From the NCBI GenBank assembly GCA_937930535.1, contig CALGKJ010000069.1:1-55494 (forward strand): DNA of 55,494 bases, written 5' to 3'. The notes below the pieces were generated by a model. It was not told the DNA's origin, ran no database searches, and worked only from the letters and a program-made list of their open reading frames with translations. Source of the stretch: an uncultured Clostridia bacterium. GTDB taxonomy: Bacteria; Bacillota; Clostridia; Lutisporales; Lutisporaceae. Numbering within the stretch: the first letter of the stretch is position 1; the number at the start of each line of letters is the position of its first letter. The translations under genes were made by a program, and so were the position numbers. Positions 42,007 to 50,076 of the stretch are shown here, one piece after another.

Positions 42007-42915
42007 TTACATCCCGATTTGTTCTAAAAATTCTCCCACAAGCTTGTCATATTCCTCCTGATTGTTCCAGTAAGCCTCTGCATGTCTTGCATTAGGAGCA
42101 AGATACAGCTTTTTAACTCCGTTTTTAACCTTATACATGTCCTCACTCATTCTTGGCAATATATATAAATCGTCTACACCGTGAATGAAAAATATTGGAG
42201 TAGAAACATTTTTAAGATCATTAATAGGGGAAACCTGCTTAAAGCTGAAGCCAGCTCTTATTCTGCTTATAATACCAGTAATATTAAGAAGCGGGAAGGC
42301 AGGAAGCCTGTAATCCCTTTTCAAAAGATAGCTTAGCTGAGCCGTAAGATCGGAGTAAGGACAATCCGCTACATAAAAGGTTACTCTAGGATCTATTGCT
42401 GAATTCTGCAAGGCGACAGCCGCACCCAAGGATTCGCCGTGAATACCTACTTTGCAGTCAAAACCACATTTGTTAAGTACCCAATCAGTAAAAGCCATAA
42501 GATCGTATTTCTCATAGTATCCGTAGGTTGTGTTATTTCCTTCGCTTCTGCCATGATTGCGGTGATCATACATCAGTACATTATAACCCCTCTTATAAAA
42601 CATATTCATATATTTAACAGAGCCATGTAATGTATAGGTTATGCCATGACATATAATTACGGTTTTTTTCAAGCCTTCAACAGGAAAAAATATTCCGTAG
42701 AGCTTATACCCATAAGGAGAATCTATTGCTATTTCTTCCTTGGGTAGATTTTCAAACCATTCTTTATTGAGCTTTCCATTTTCTGTTTCTATACTGTAGG
42801 TCTCACTATGTGAGCGAGTCTTGGGGTATATTACCTTATTTGAGAACTTTATACCCATAATAAAGACAGCGGAAATAACTAAAAGGATTGGAAGCCATAT
42901 ATACATATTTTTCAT
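42007..42915 (-). CDS. Membrane-anchored alpha/beta hydrolase
   Basis: A 302-residue serine hydrolase with an N-terminal helix (about residues 5-22). Motifs: ICHGITYTLHGS (about residue 89, oxyanion-hole region), YDHRNHGRSEG, nucleophile Ser in GIHGESLGAA (about 155), Asp in HGVDDLYIL (about 247) and His in NARHAEAYW (about 277). This resembles the FrsA/YqkD/dienelactone-hydrolase-like group of small esterases. The substrate is unknown. It stands alone, convergent to the EEP gene; its ATG follows a GGGGG-type box. Confidence 0.87.
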   Translation of the reverse strand: MKNMYIWLPILLVISAVFIMGIKFSNKVIYPKTRSHSETYSIETENGKLNKEWFENLPKEEIAIDSPYGYKLYGIFFPVEGLKKTVIICHGITYTLHGSVKYMNMFYKRGYNVLMYDHRNHGRSEGNNTTYGYYEKYDLMAFTDWVLNKCGFDCKVGIHGESLGAAVALQNSAIDPRVTFYVADCPYSDLTAQLSYLLKRDYRLPAFPLLNITGIISRIRAGFSFKQVSPINDLKNVSTPIFFIHGVDDLYILPRMSEDMYKVKNGVKKLYLAPNARHAEAYWNNQEEYDKLVGEFLEQIGM

Positions 42916-43007
42916 CCCCCTATATGTAAAATGTCAAAGTTGTTATATTTTCATTATAAAATTAGTTTTGCACCATGTCAAATTTATGCAAAAAAACAAG
43001 CAAGGAT

Positions 43008-43250
43008 TTACTCCTCGCCTGTTTTATATATTATATTATATTCTCTTCCTTGTACTGTATAGATTTGTTCTATATCCTCGCCAATAATCTGACTTATATC
43101 TTCTTTATAACTAAACCTGGCAGCAATCCCGCAGTTTGAGCTAATCCTTCTGGGTACGGGCATCAAATCTACAGAAATTCCTAAGCTTTTTAGAAACCTT
43201 TGATATTTTATAGCTGCCGAATGTGTAAAAAAAGTTGCAATATACTCCAT
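43008..43250 (-). CDS. DUF3343 protein of the selenium cluster
   Basis: An 80-residue cytoplasmic protein. The FTHSAAIKYQRFLKSLG and PVPRRISSNCGIAARF segments (Cys about residue 46) are the DUF3343 signature. In Clostridia this small protein often accompanies YedE, a TusA-like protein and a cysteine-desulfurase-like enzyme, and is thought to take part in selenium or sulfur transfer. It starts one base after the stop codon of the TusA-like gene and ends the operon. The reading frame holds no internal TGA, so it is not itself a selenoprotein. Confidence 0.85.
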   Translation of the reverse strand: MEYIATFFTHSAAIKYQRFLKSLGISVDLMPVPRRISSNCGIAARFSYKEDISQIIGEDIEQIYTVQGREYNIIYKTGEE

Positions 43251-43251
43251 A

Positions 43252-43464
43252 CTATTTTTTCAAAGTAAGGACTATGTCCTCTCCTTGTTCGGAAACCTCC
43301 ACTTTGAAGCCTGAATTTACCCCATAGCGTTTTATATTATCACATGCAGCAGTGTTGTCAACAAGTACTTGAACCCCACTTGGATTGCTCTCTACAGCCT
43401 TTTTTGTAATAAGCACAGGTTCAGGGCAGGATCTGCCTCTAGCATCAATAAAATTAAGCTTCAA
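43252..43464 (-). CDS. TusA/YedF-like sulfur or selenium carrier protein
   Basis: A 70-residue protein of the TusA/SirA family. The active Cys is in DARGRSCPEPVLITKK (CPxP motif, about residue 13). The rest (VLVDNTAACDNIKRYG, FKVEVSEQGEDIVLTL) fits the two-layer fold. The family carries persulfide or, in the YedF-like branch, selenium. It overlaps the end of the yedE gene by 11 bases and is followed by the DUF3343 gene after one base, so the three are one translational unit. The length is that of a stand-alone TusA domain; the YedF C-terminal domain is missing. Confidence 0.88.
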   Translation of the reverse strand: MKLNFIDARGRSCPEPVLITKKAVESNPSGVQVLVDNTAACDNIKRYGVNSGFKVEVSEQGEDIVLTLKK

Positions 43465-44539
43465 GCTTTACATCCCCTTTCAGCTTTATAGTTGCTTTTT
43501 CAATACTTAAAATAGAAATGATGAGCAGCAGCACTAAGCCTGCTACTACAGCTATTTGACCATTAACTGTAGGTCCTTTTGCAGAAGCTGCAAGACTGAA
43601 ATTATGTGAAAAGGCAGCACCTGCCATCATGCCTATTACAGTAATAACAGAGTCGACATTGCCTTCACCGGCAAGAATAAGCTGACGGAGAGGACAGCCC
43701 CCAAGAAGCACACAGCCCCATCCAGCCAATGCCATGCCAAGGAAATTCCAGAGTCCATCTGCATGTGCTATAGGCTGATCTGCAAAACTAAAATTAAAGG
43801 ATTTAGTTATAAATAAGTTACCAAGTAAAGCAACAACGAATATGGCGATAAAACCAGATATAAGATATGAGTCTTTAAAAAGAACCAAGTCTCTGATACC
43901 GCCAACCATGCAGAGTCTTGTTTTTTGTGCAAGTGCACCAACAGCAAGACCAGCAGCAAGGGCTATACCCCAAGGAGCAAATTTGGAGCCAGGACCTTCC
44001 TGACTAAAGAAAATAAAGGCTGGAGCTGCAAGCAGCAGCGCAATAAGTCCAACATTAACAGCCGGAAAAACCAGCCCTTCAGCCAGTGACATCGTATAAG
44101 TTCTCTTAAGGCTGAACCCCTTATTTAAAAATACTATACCAACACCTATGCCAGCGGCAAAGCCAGCAAGACCTATTAGGGAGTTAAGGTCGCCTCCTGC
44201 CATTCTAAGCACCATTCTTAGAGGACAGCCCAAAAACATTAAAGCCCCTACCATAACAACAAAGCCCAATACAAACCTTAACAAAGGCGATGAGCCTCCT
44301 CGAGCTTTAAACTCCTTTGTACCTATTGACATAATAAATGCACCAAGCACCAGACCTATTATTTCAGGTCTTATGTACTGTACTACCGCAGCTCTGTGGA
44401 GTCCCAAGGCTCCTGCGGTGTCTCTCAAAAAGCAGGCGATACAATAGCCCATATTTATGGGATTGCCGAGTTTTACTAAGATAATTGCTGCAAGACCAAT
44501 TAGACCACCAGTTAAAATAATTCCACCTTTTCCCTTCAT
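43454..44539 (-). CDS. yedE: YedE-type selenium/sulfur transport membrane protein
   Basis: A 361-residue membrane protein with about ten helices, of the YeeE/YedE family. It is an internal duplication: LGCPLRMVLRMAGGDLNSLIG (about residue 105) recurs as GGCPLRQLILAGEGNVDSVI (about residue 280). Each half carries a GCPLR Cys motif. Other conserved Cys lie in YCIACFLRDT (about 33) and KTRLCMVGGIRDL (about 210), which would pass sulfur or selenium. Its length fits the selenium-metabolism branch. It leads the operon with the TusA-like and DUF3343 genes. Direct selenium transport is inferred from context. Confidence 0.88.
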   Translation of the reverse strand: MKGKGGIILTGGLIGLAAIILVKLGNPINMGYCIACFLRDTAGALGLHRAAVVQYIRPEIIGLVLGAFIMSIGTKEFKARGGSSPLLRFVLGFVVMVGALMFLGCPLRMVLRMAGGDLNSLIGLAGFAAGIGVGIVFLNKGFSLKRTYTMSLAEGLVFPAVNVGLIALLLAAPAFIFFSQEGPGSKFAPWGIALAAGLAVGALAQKTRLCMVGGIRDLVLFKDSYLISGFIAIFVVALLGNLFITKSFNFSFADQPIAHADGLWNFLGMALAGWGCVLLGGCPLRQLILAGEGNVDSVITVIGMMAGAAFSHNFSLAASAKGPTVNGQIAVVAGLVLLLIISILSIEKATIKLKGDVKLEA

Positions 44540-44723
44540 TATATCCCTCCTGTTATAATATTTATATATCCATAGCTATTATATTACCGCCATGATATGA
44601 TGTATAATTGATATAATCAATACTGGAAATGATTAGCATAGATTTTGTCTATATCATGGACTATATGTACAATACTGCCTGTATATTTAGTAGAATATAC
44701 ATATAAGACAAAGGGGGCAAAGC

Positions 44724-45881
44724 ATGAGAAATATTTATTTAGATAATGCAGCAACTTCATTTCCGAAGGCTCCAGACGTCGGGGCTTCAATGAAGCATTT
44801 AATAGATTCTATGGGTTGCAATGTAAAAAGAGGGACTTACAGTACCGCATATTCTGCGGGCGAGGTAGTTTTAGAGACAAAAGAGCTTCTTTGTAAGCTG
44901 TTCAATTTTGAAAATCCAGATAACCTCATATTTACAATGAACATAACACAGAGTCTGAACTTTTTGATACAGGGAATTTTAAGACCCGGTGATCACTGCA
45001 TAGTATCCTCAATGGAGCATAACGCAGTAATGAGACCGTTGATGCAAATGAAACAAATAGGCATAGAGTTTTCAAGAGTGCCATGTGATATATTTGGAAG
45101 ACTTGATACAGATAAAATCAAGGAATACATAAAACCAAATACAAAGGCAGTAATAATGACCCATGCATCAAACGTATGCGGAACAATACTGCCCCTTAAA
45201 GAAATAGGCAGAATATGCAGGGAAAACAACCTTATTTTTATAGTAGATACTGCTCAAACCGCAGGAATCATTGATATAGACTATAAGGAGATAAATGCCG
45301 ATGCCATAGCCTTTACAGGACATAAGGGTCTACTAGGACCTCAAGGTATAGGCGGTTTTTTAATAAACAATGAGCTTGCAAAGCATATGAAGCCTTTGAT
45401 ATGCGGAGGTACTGGAAGTGATTCAGAGTCAGAGCTGCAACCCGAATATATGCCAGACAAATTTGAAGCAGGCACAATGAATCTTCCGGGCATATTCGGA
45501 CTTAATACCTCTCTTAAGTACATATTTCAGCATAAAATAAGCTATATCAGAGAAAAAGAGCTGGAGCTGACAAAATATTTTATTTCCCAAGTAATGAATA
45601 TAGATGCTGCCAGAATGGCAGGCTTAAACAGTATTGAAGGAAGAACAGCAGTAGTTTCACTGGACTTTAAAAATAACGATAACGGAGAAATATCATATTT
45701 ATTAGACAAGGACTACGGAATAAAAACGAGATGCGGCTTGCACTGCGCCCCATCTGCTCATAAAACATTAGAAACCTTTCCCCATGGTACAGTACGCTTC
45801 AGCTTTAGTCACTTCAACCAAAAAGAAGAGCTGGAATACACAATATCTGCAATAAATAAAATAGTAAAATCGCTGAAATAA
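44724..45881 (+). CDS. Cysteine-desulfurase-like PLP enzyme of the selenium cluster
   Basis: A 385-residue class V aminotransferase-fold enzyme. It begins IYLDNAATSFPK, with the PLP Lys in AFTGHKGLLGPQG (about residue 203), ATNFAG-type loop replaced by MTHASNVCGTI, and the catalytic Cys in TRCGLHCAPSAHK (about 340). It belongs to the EF2568-type desulfurase family seen with YedE and YedF. It could supply persulfide or selenide from cysteine or selenocysteine. It is divergent from yedE with a 184-base spacer, which carries an inverted repeat (CCATGATAT and its complement, near 44590 and 44656). GGGGG lies ahead of the ATG. Confidence 0.88.
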   Translation: MRNIYLDNAATSFPKAPDVGASMKHLIDSMGCNVKRGTYSTAYSAGEVVLETKELLCKLFNFENPDNLIFTMNITQSLNFLIQGILRPGDHCIVSSMEHNAVMRPLMQMKQIGIEFSRVPCDIFGRLDTDKIKEYIKPNTKAVIMTHASNVCGTILPLKEIGRICRENNLIFIVDTAQTAGIIDIDYKEINADAIAFTGHKGLLGPQGIGGFLINNELAKHMKPLICGGTGSDSESELQPEYMPDKFEAGTMNLPGIFGLNTSLKYIFQHKISYIREKELELTKYFISQVMNIDAARMAGLNSIEGRTAVVSLDFKNNDNGEISYLLDKDYGIKTRCGLHCAPSAHKTLETFPHGTVRFSFSHFNQKEELEYTISAINKIVKSLK

Positions 45882-45884
45882 TAA

Positions 45885-45921
45885 AAAAACACCTTTCAGA
45901 AAAGCACTGAAAGGTGTTTTT
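45885..45921. terminator. Bidirectional terminator
   Basis: AAAAACACCTTTCAG and CTGAAAGGTGTTTTT form a perfect 15-base stem with a T run on either strand. It stands between the converging desulfurase-like and AI-2E genes. Confidence 0.9.
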
Positions 45922-45925
45922 TTAT

Positions 45926-47110
45926 CTATTCAAAACTTGATTTTGATGGACGTTTACGATAGTTTGCCCAGCGGATAATAAACAGCTTTATTATTCCTGC
46001 TGTAGGCACTGCCAACAACATTCCAAGAAGTCCGAAATATGCGCCGCCGATTATGATGGAAAGTATTACAAACACAGGATGCAGTCCCACACTTTCACCA
46101 ATAACCTTTGGTGCAATAATAGCACCATCCAACTGCTGCACAGCCAGCATCACAAGTACTGCAAACAACGCTTTTATGGGGCTTCCGCTAAGGAGTCCCA
46201 TAATTACTGCCGGCACTGAGCCTATGATAGGACCAAAATAAGGGATTATATTTGCAATACCTGCCGTCATACCAATAAGTATTGGAAAATCCAAGCCAAT
46301 AATAACAAGTCCTATAGAGCTTAATATACCTACTATTATGCCATCCAAAAGCTGTCCCCGAATAAAGCTTGATACTACAGTATTAACATCCTCAAAGAAA
46401 CCATGCAGTCTGTCATTAGTATGCTTTTTAAATAGTATTCCAGTAGTATCTCTGTATAATTTTTTAAAATATTCGATATCTTTAAGAATATAAAAGGAAA
46501 TAATAAGCCCTAAAAGGATATTTACAATATTGCCGCCCAGCTTTTTTGTAAAGCTGAAAACTCCATTAACAGCAGAGCTTAAAACACTCTTGACAGCATC
46601 TACCGCCTGCTTTAACTGCTGCTTTACATCAGCAGAGATTCCGCTTTTGTCAAGCTGTGCAGACACTGTCGTAAAAATCTCCTCGTATCTAGCAGCATAC
46701 TTGCTTATAGACTCTATCATACTTTCAATATTCAAATTTTTAGTAATTTCTCCACCGATCATTACATAGGTGCTGTATATAAACAGAGTTATAAAGCTGA
46801 CTACCAATATATATGTCACCAGAACACTGAGAGTCCGTTTAAGCTTATAACTTTTTCCAAGCCTTGAAAGCTTTTTATTGCCCATTACATATTTTTCTAT
46901 CCAATCAACCACGGGATGCAGCAAATATGCAATAACAAAAGCAATTATAAAAGGCGCAAGCAAAGCAGTTACTCCAGAGAGTGTACTTAATATAGTTGTC
47001 AAAATAAATCCGATATTAGAAATAATCTCATACAATATGTATAGAACCGTTACAGTAAGAACAATATAAATACTGTACTTTAAATAGGTTTTGTCCACCG
47101 AAATTTTCAT
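45926..47110 (-). CDS. AI-2E family transporter (PerM-like)
   Basis: A 394-residue membrane protein with about eight helices. The first helix (about residues 15-40) is followed by LLAPFIIAFVIAYLLHPVVDWIEK. A long extracytoplasmic region (about 120-215) is Lys/Ala-rich. The second half contains the family's DFPILIGMTAGIANIIPYFGPIIGSVP and PKVIGESVGLHPVFVILSII. Family members export quorum-sensing autoinducer-2 or sodium in a few cases; here the cargo is unknown. The start at 47110 (MKISVDK) has AAAGGAA eight bases upstream; a longer start at 47167 lacks a good box. Confidence 0.88.
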   Translation of the reverse strand: MKISVDKTYLKYSIYIVLTVTVLYILYEIISNIGFILTTILSTLSGVTALLAPFIIAFVIAYLLHPVVDWIEKYVMGNKKLSRLGKSYKLKRTLSVLVTYILVVSFITLFIYSTYVMIGGEITKNLNIESMIESISKYAARYEEIFTTVSAQLDKSGISADVKQQLKQAVDAVKSVLSSAVNGVFSFTKKLGGNIVNILLGLIISFYILKDIEYFKKLYRDTTGILFKKHTNDRLHGFFEDVNTVVSSFIRGQLLDGIIVGILSSIGLVIIGLDFPILIGMTAGIANIIPYFGPIIGSVPAVIMGLLSGSPIKALFAVLVMLAVQQLDGAIIAPKVIGESVGLHPVFVILSIIIGGAYFGLLGMLLAVPTAGIIKLFIIRWANYRKRPSKSSFE

Positions 47111-47332
47111 AATAAATTCCTTTCTTTTTAAACATAGGATAATTTGGTTATGTAATAATAAAATCATATCATATATTATTGCTAAAACTCAACTGGAGAT
47201 TGATGCTGACTGATATACTAACGTAATTCGCTAGAGTAGATTGATTCTTACTATACAAGATGTTAATAAAACCTTGAAACCTGCACAAAATAATAATTAA
47301 ATAAAAAATTTTTGATTAACACAAATTTACTG

Positions 47333-47361
47333 TTGCTATTTTTATTTATATTTAGTATAAT
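47333..47361 (+). promoter_or_regulatory. Promoter of tRNA-Ser
   Basis: -35 TTGCTA (47333-47338), 17-base spacer and -10 TATAAT (47356-47361), about 30 bases before the tRNA gene. The remaining DNA between the AI-2E gene and this point shows no gene. Confidence 0.7.
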
Positions 47362-47390
47362 ACAAAAGTACGAATACAGTACACCAACGC

Positions 47391-47482
47391 GGAAAGATGG
47401 CTGAGCTGGTCTAAGGCGCACGACTGGAAATCGTGTGTGGGCTAATACCCCACCGAGGGTTCGAATCCCTCTCTTTCCGCCA
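47391..47482 (+). tRNA. tRNA-Ser (anticodon GGA)
   Basis: A 92-base class II tRNA. The acceptor arm is GGAAAGA/TCTTTCC, with discriminator G and an encoded CCA. The anticodon arm is CACGA-CTGGAAA-TCGTG with anticodon GGA, reading UCC and UCU codons. The long variable arm (GTGTGGGCTAATACCCCAC) and the T arm GAGGG-TTCGAAT-CCCTC are intact. It stands alone between a promoter and a terminator. Confidence 0.95.
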
Positions 47483-47498
47483 CTATTGACTAATTGCA

Positions 47499-47539
47499 GT
47501 GGTTTCAAGCATTTTGCTTGAAACCACTTTTATTTTGTT
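47499..47539 (+). terminator. Terminator of tRNA-Ser
   Basis: GTGGTTTCAAGC (47499-47510) and GCTTGAAACCAC (47516-47527) form a perfect 12-base stem, followed by TTTTATTTTGTT. Confidence 0.88.
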
Positions 47540-48140
47540 AAACCTACAAAAATCAAATTTGATAACATTTTCTGTGATATGGCACATAATTGGACGGTTA
47601 TTATATAGTACTAAACAGGAAATATAGTTAGAATTATTCTTTTATTCATAGTTAATAAAAGCCTTATTTGTTAATCCTTTACCATTAAAAACCATAATAT
47701 AAATAATTTGCTCTTTCGGGCTAATGTTACTTTTAACTATATTCCACCATCTATATTACACTTTTCGATAATATCACTCTTGTGTACAACTAAATAAAAT
47801 GATTGTATCCCAATTTTAAGATTCACCATAAAAACAGCCCTCCCTCACTTCATTTTACCTTGCTTATTTCATTAATTATCAAGTATCGTGGAATAAAGAG
47901 GGCCTTTCAAAGAACAATGTTTGAAACAATATTATTTAGCTCTCATAACAAAATACAATAATCTAATCACTTTTACAATTTTTTGACTGTAAATCTCAAC
48001 TCCGATCTAATTATTGAATATTATTGTTTTGGTATATCAGGGAGCGAAAGGGAATACATAGACAAGCATTTTTATAGTCAGCTTTTTGATACTAAGAAAA
48101 GATGCCTTATGAAACTGGTGTGAATGGCTTCTGAGACAAA
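47540..48140. other. Gene-poor interval with possible gene remnants
   Basis: No intact gene is seen. On the minus strand between about 47650 and 47830 two short overlapping frames occur. One starts MVNLKIGIQSFYLVVHK and ends after 30 codons. The other, without a start, reads RWWNIVKSNISPKEQIIYIM and ends FINYE. They could be the frameshifted end of one lost gene. I do not recognise it. A GC-richer tract CCCTCCCTCAC occurs near 47838. Confidence 0.3.
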
Positions 48141-48182
48141 AAAGAGCAGCTTAAAAAGTTTAACTTTTGAAACTGCTCTTTT
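48141..48182 (-). terminator. Terminator of the HEPN-like orphan gene
   Basis: AAAGAGCAG (48141-48149) pairs with CTGCTCTTT (48173-48181). An inner AAAAGTT/AACTTTT pairing extends the stem. The minus-strand product ends in six T, and the gene's stop codon is at 48218. Confidence 0.8.
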
Positions 48183-48217
48183 AATTTAGTACTTGATAAT
48201 ATCTTTTTATATAATAG

Positions 48218-49639
48218 CTATAGCACACCTCTAGTTAGGTCTAAATACTTTTTGTCTATAAATACATTATCTAAGTGTTTTTCACTACTAATTAAGTATT
48301 CTATTATCTCTCTTATTCTGTCCCCAACCAGCGGTGTATTAACCATATTTAAAATAGAAACAGCATTTCTTCTACGGGTAGAACCGTATAGTCTATTTTT
48401 AATCTCTGAGGTTTGTAAAACTCTTAGTAGAGTTAAAACCTGTTCTTTATTTAATATACTAAATAACTTATCGTAATAAGCTTTTGCACCTGGTGATACC
48501 CCTCCTTGATAATTCACTTCCTTTCCTATTCTACCAATTAGGAATGTCTTTATTATTTTCTCTTCTCGTTCTGCAGGAATATCATTTGTACTTTTAATAA
48601 ATGACATTATTGCTTTCGCATACGGTGGTTCATGATAATAATTGTCCCAACCTGATTGAGCTTCAAGTAATTCATCGCAAAGATTACTAAATTTTATTAT
48701 TCTAGTATCTAATAAAAAATACCTATTTCCATCACATGCTTCAAAAAAGGTTTCAGCTAAACTTAATTTAGCATGGTCTAGATTAACCTTATATACATCA
48801 ACCTTAGTTCCCAAATCATACTTAATATTTTCTGTTGAATATTTCCATATTATAGGTGCTAGTATCAATATATTTTCTCTTACAATTTTTTCAGTCTTCT
48901 CCGACGTAAATATTCCAAAAAGTGATGTTAATAAATTACCTGCCATTTTTGAAGAAAGGTCTTTAATCGATTGTGAAAAAGTATCCACAACCTCTTTAGA
49001 AAGAGATTTATCTGTTCTTTTCAAATTATCAACTATAGATTTCACTGTAATAGCAGCTTTGGAAGGTTCGTCACTTAATACTTCTGTAATACAAGTTTGC
49101 AACCATCCAAGTAATTCATATGAGTTTATTAAATAGTTATTTGGGTGTGATGATCCTATATTGTTTCTCATTGTAAGTATATGAGATAACTTCTTATGTA
49201 CTATATCTGATATTATTTCTAGTTTTCTACATGTATCTAATAATGTTTGGTCTTTTAGTCCAGCTAGGTCTTCTTCTTTTTGATAGTGTTCCCTAAGCTT
49301 TTCCCCTACTGCTGAATCAAAAAAAATATCAAGACCATATACTACTATTTTATGTCTAAGACTTACTACTACTTCATTCCAAACATAATTTAAAGCAGCA
49401 TCAAAAAGACCTATTGCTGATCCTGCAATAAACTTTGATAAGTATCTTGCATCTTTCTTTACCTCATATGGCAAAGAATTTATAAACTCTGGTAATGCAT
49501 TCATAATTCTTCTTCTTTCTTCTGGGGCAGCTACAATATTTTCGGTAGGGAGTTCTAATACCTGTAGAAATTGTTCAAATTTTGTGAGGTCACTTGCTAC
49601 AATATTTTGCGGTGTAACAACCAGACTACTATTATCCAT
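48218..49639 (-). CDS. Hypothetical protein with HEPN-like RNxxxxxH motif
   Basis: A 473-residue, mostly helical, soluble protein that I cannot place in a named family. Near residue 158 it has TMRNNIGSSHPNNY, an R-x6-H arrangement with the polar residue after Arg that is usual in HEPN RNases and Abi proteins. A hydrophobic patch occurs around residue 72 (AGSAIGLFDAALNYVW) and a second near 240. The C-terminal third is basic and helical. AAAGAGAGATG sits ahead of the ATG. It is a one-gene unit (own terminator) between tRNA-Ser and the truncated RHS gene. Defence or abortive-infection function is a suggestion from the motif and the accessory neighbourhood. Confidence 0.55.
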   Translation of the reverse strand: MDNSSLVVTPQNIVASDLTKFEQFLQVLELPTENIVAAPEERRRIMNALPEFINSLPYEVKKDARYLSKFIAGSAIGLFDAALNYVWNEVVVSLRHKIVVYGLDIFFDSAVGEKLREHYQKEEDLAGLKDQTLLDTCRKLEIISDIVHKKLSHILTMRNNIGSSHPNNYLINSYELLGWLQTCITEVLSDEPSKAAITVKSIVDNLKRTDKSLSKEVVDTFSQSIKDLSSKMAGNLLTSLFGIFTSEKTEKIVRENILILAPIIWKYSTENIKYDLGTKVDVYKVNLDHAKLSLAETFFEACDGNRYFLLDTRIIKFSNLCDELLEAQSGWDNYYHEPPYAKAIMSFIKSTNDIPAEREEKIIKTFLIGRIGKEVNYQGGVSPGAKAYYDKLFSILNKEQVLTLLRVLQTSEIKNRLYGSTRRRNAVSILNMVNTPLVGDRIREIIEYLISSEKHLDNVFIDKKYLDLTRGVL

Positions 49640-49761
49640 TGTTCATCTCTCTTTAAAACTTATTAATAAAAAAATCTAACTTTATTTGCTATGTTTATTT
49701 TAATTCTTTATAGTAAGTTCTTACAATGATTAAGTTACTATAATTCTACATTTATCGGTAA

Positions 49762-50076
49762 AACCCTTCCTTTATAACCATAATTATACATAAAATCGTT
49801 GCAGGGAAACCGTCACTAAAGCAACTTCTACTTGAACTGAAGATACACTATGATACTAGATACGAAAGTGTAGCCACAACAAAATATTTTGAAAGAGCCA
49901 CGGTTGCAAATAGGCATTACTATGGTTTTACTAACCCTTGGACTGAATTTTGTAAGACTACAAATTTTCCGCCAGCCCAGTATTATTATATAAATGCTGA
50001 TGGATTTAGTGGTTACATCCCATTTAAAGGGGAGCGGATTACTAGAGATACAGGATATATTTATACACCATCAAGA
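49762..50076 (+). pseudogene. Start-less in-frame extension of the second RHS gene
   Basis: From the stop codon at 49759-49761 the RHS frame stays open for 105 codons up to the first ATG at 50077. There is no ATG, GTG or TTG in it. Its residues (KPSLKQLLLELKIHYD, then RHYYGFTNPWTEF and YYYINADGFSGYIPFKGERI) look like real protein and run smoothly into the RHS shell. The natural start with signal peptide seems to have been lost to the left, close to 49765-49800. Confidence 0.6.

Noticed and set aside
43008-44539. In-frame TGA selenocysteine codons sought in the yedE operon
   Set aside because: All three frames are free of internal TGA, so the genes are not selenoproteins.
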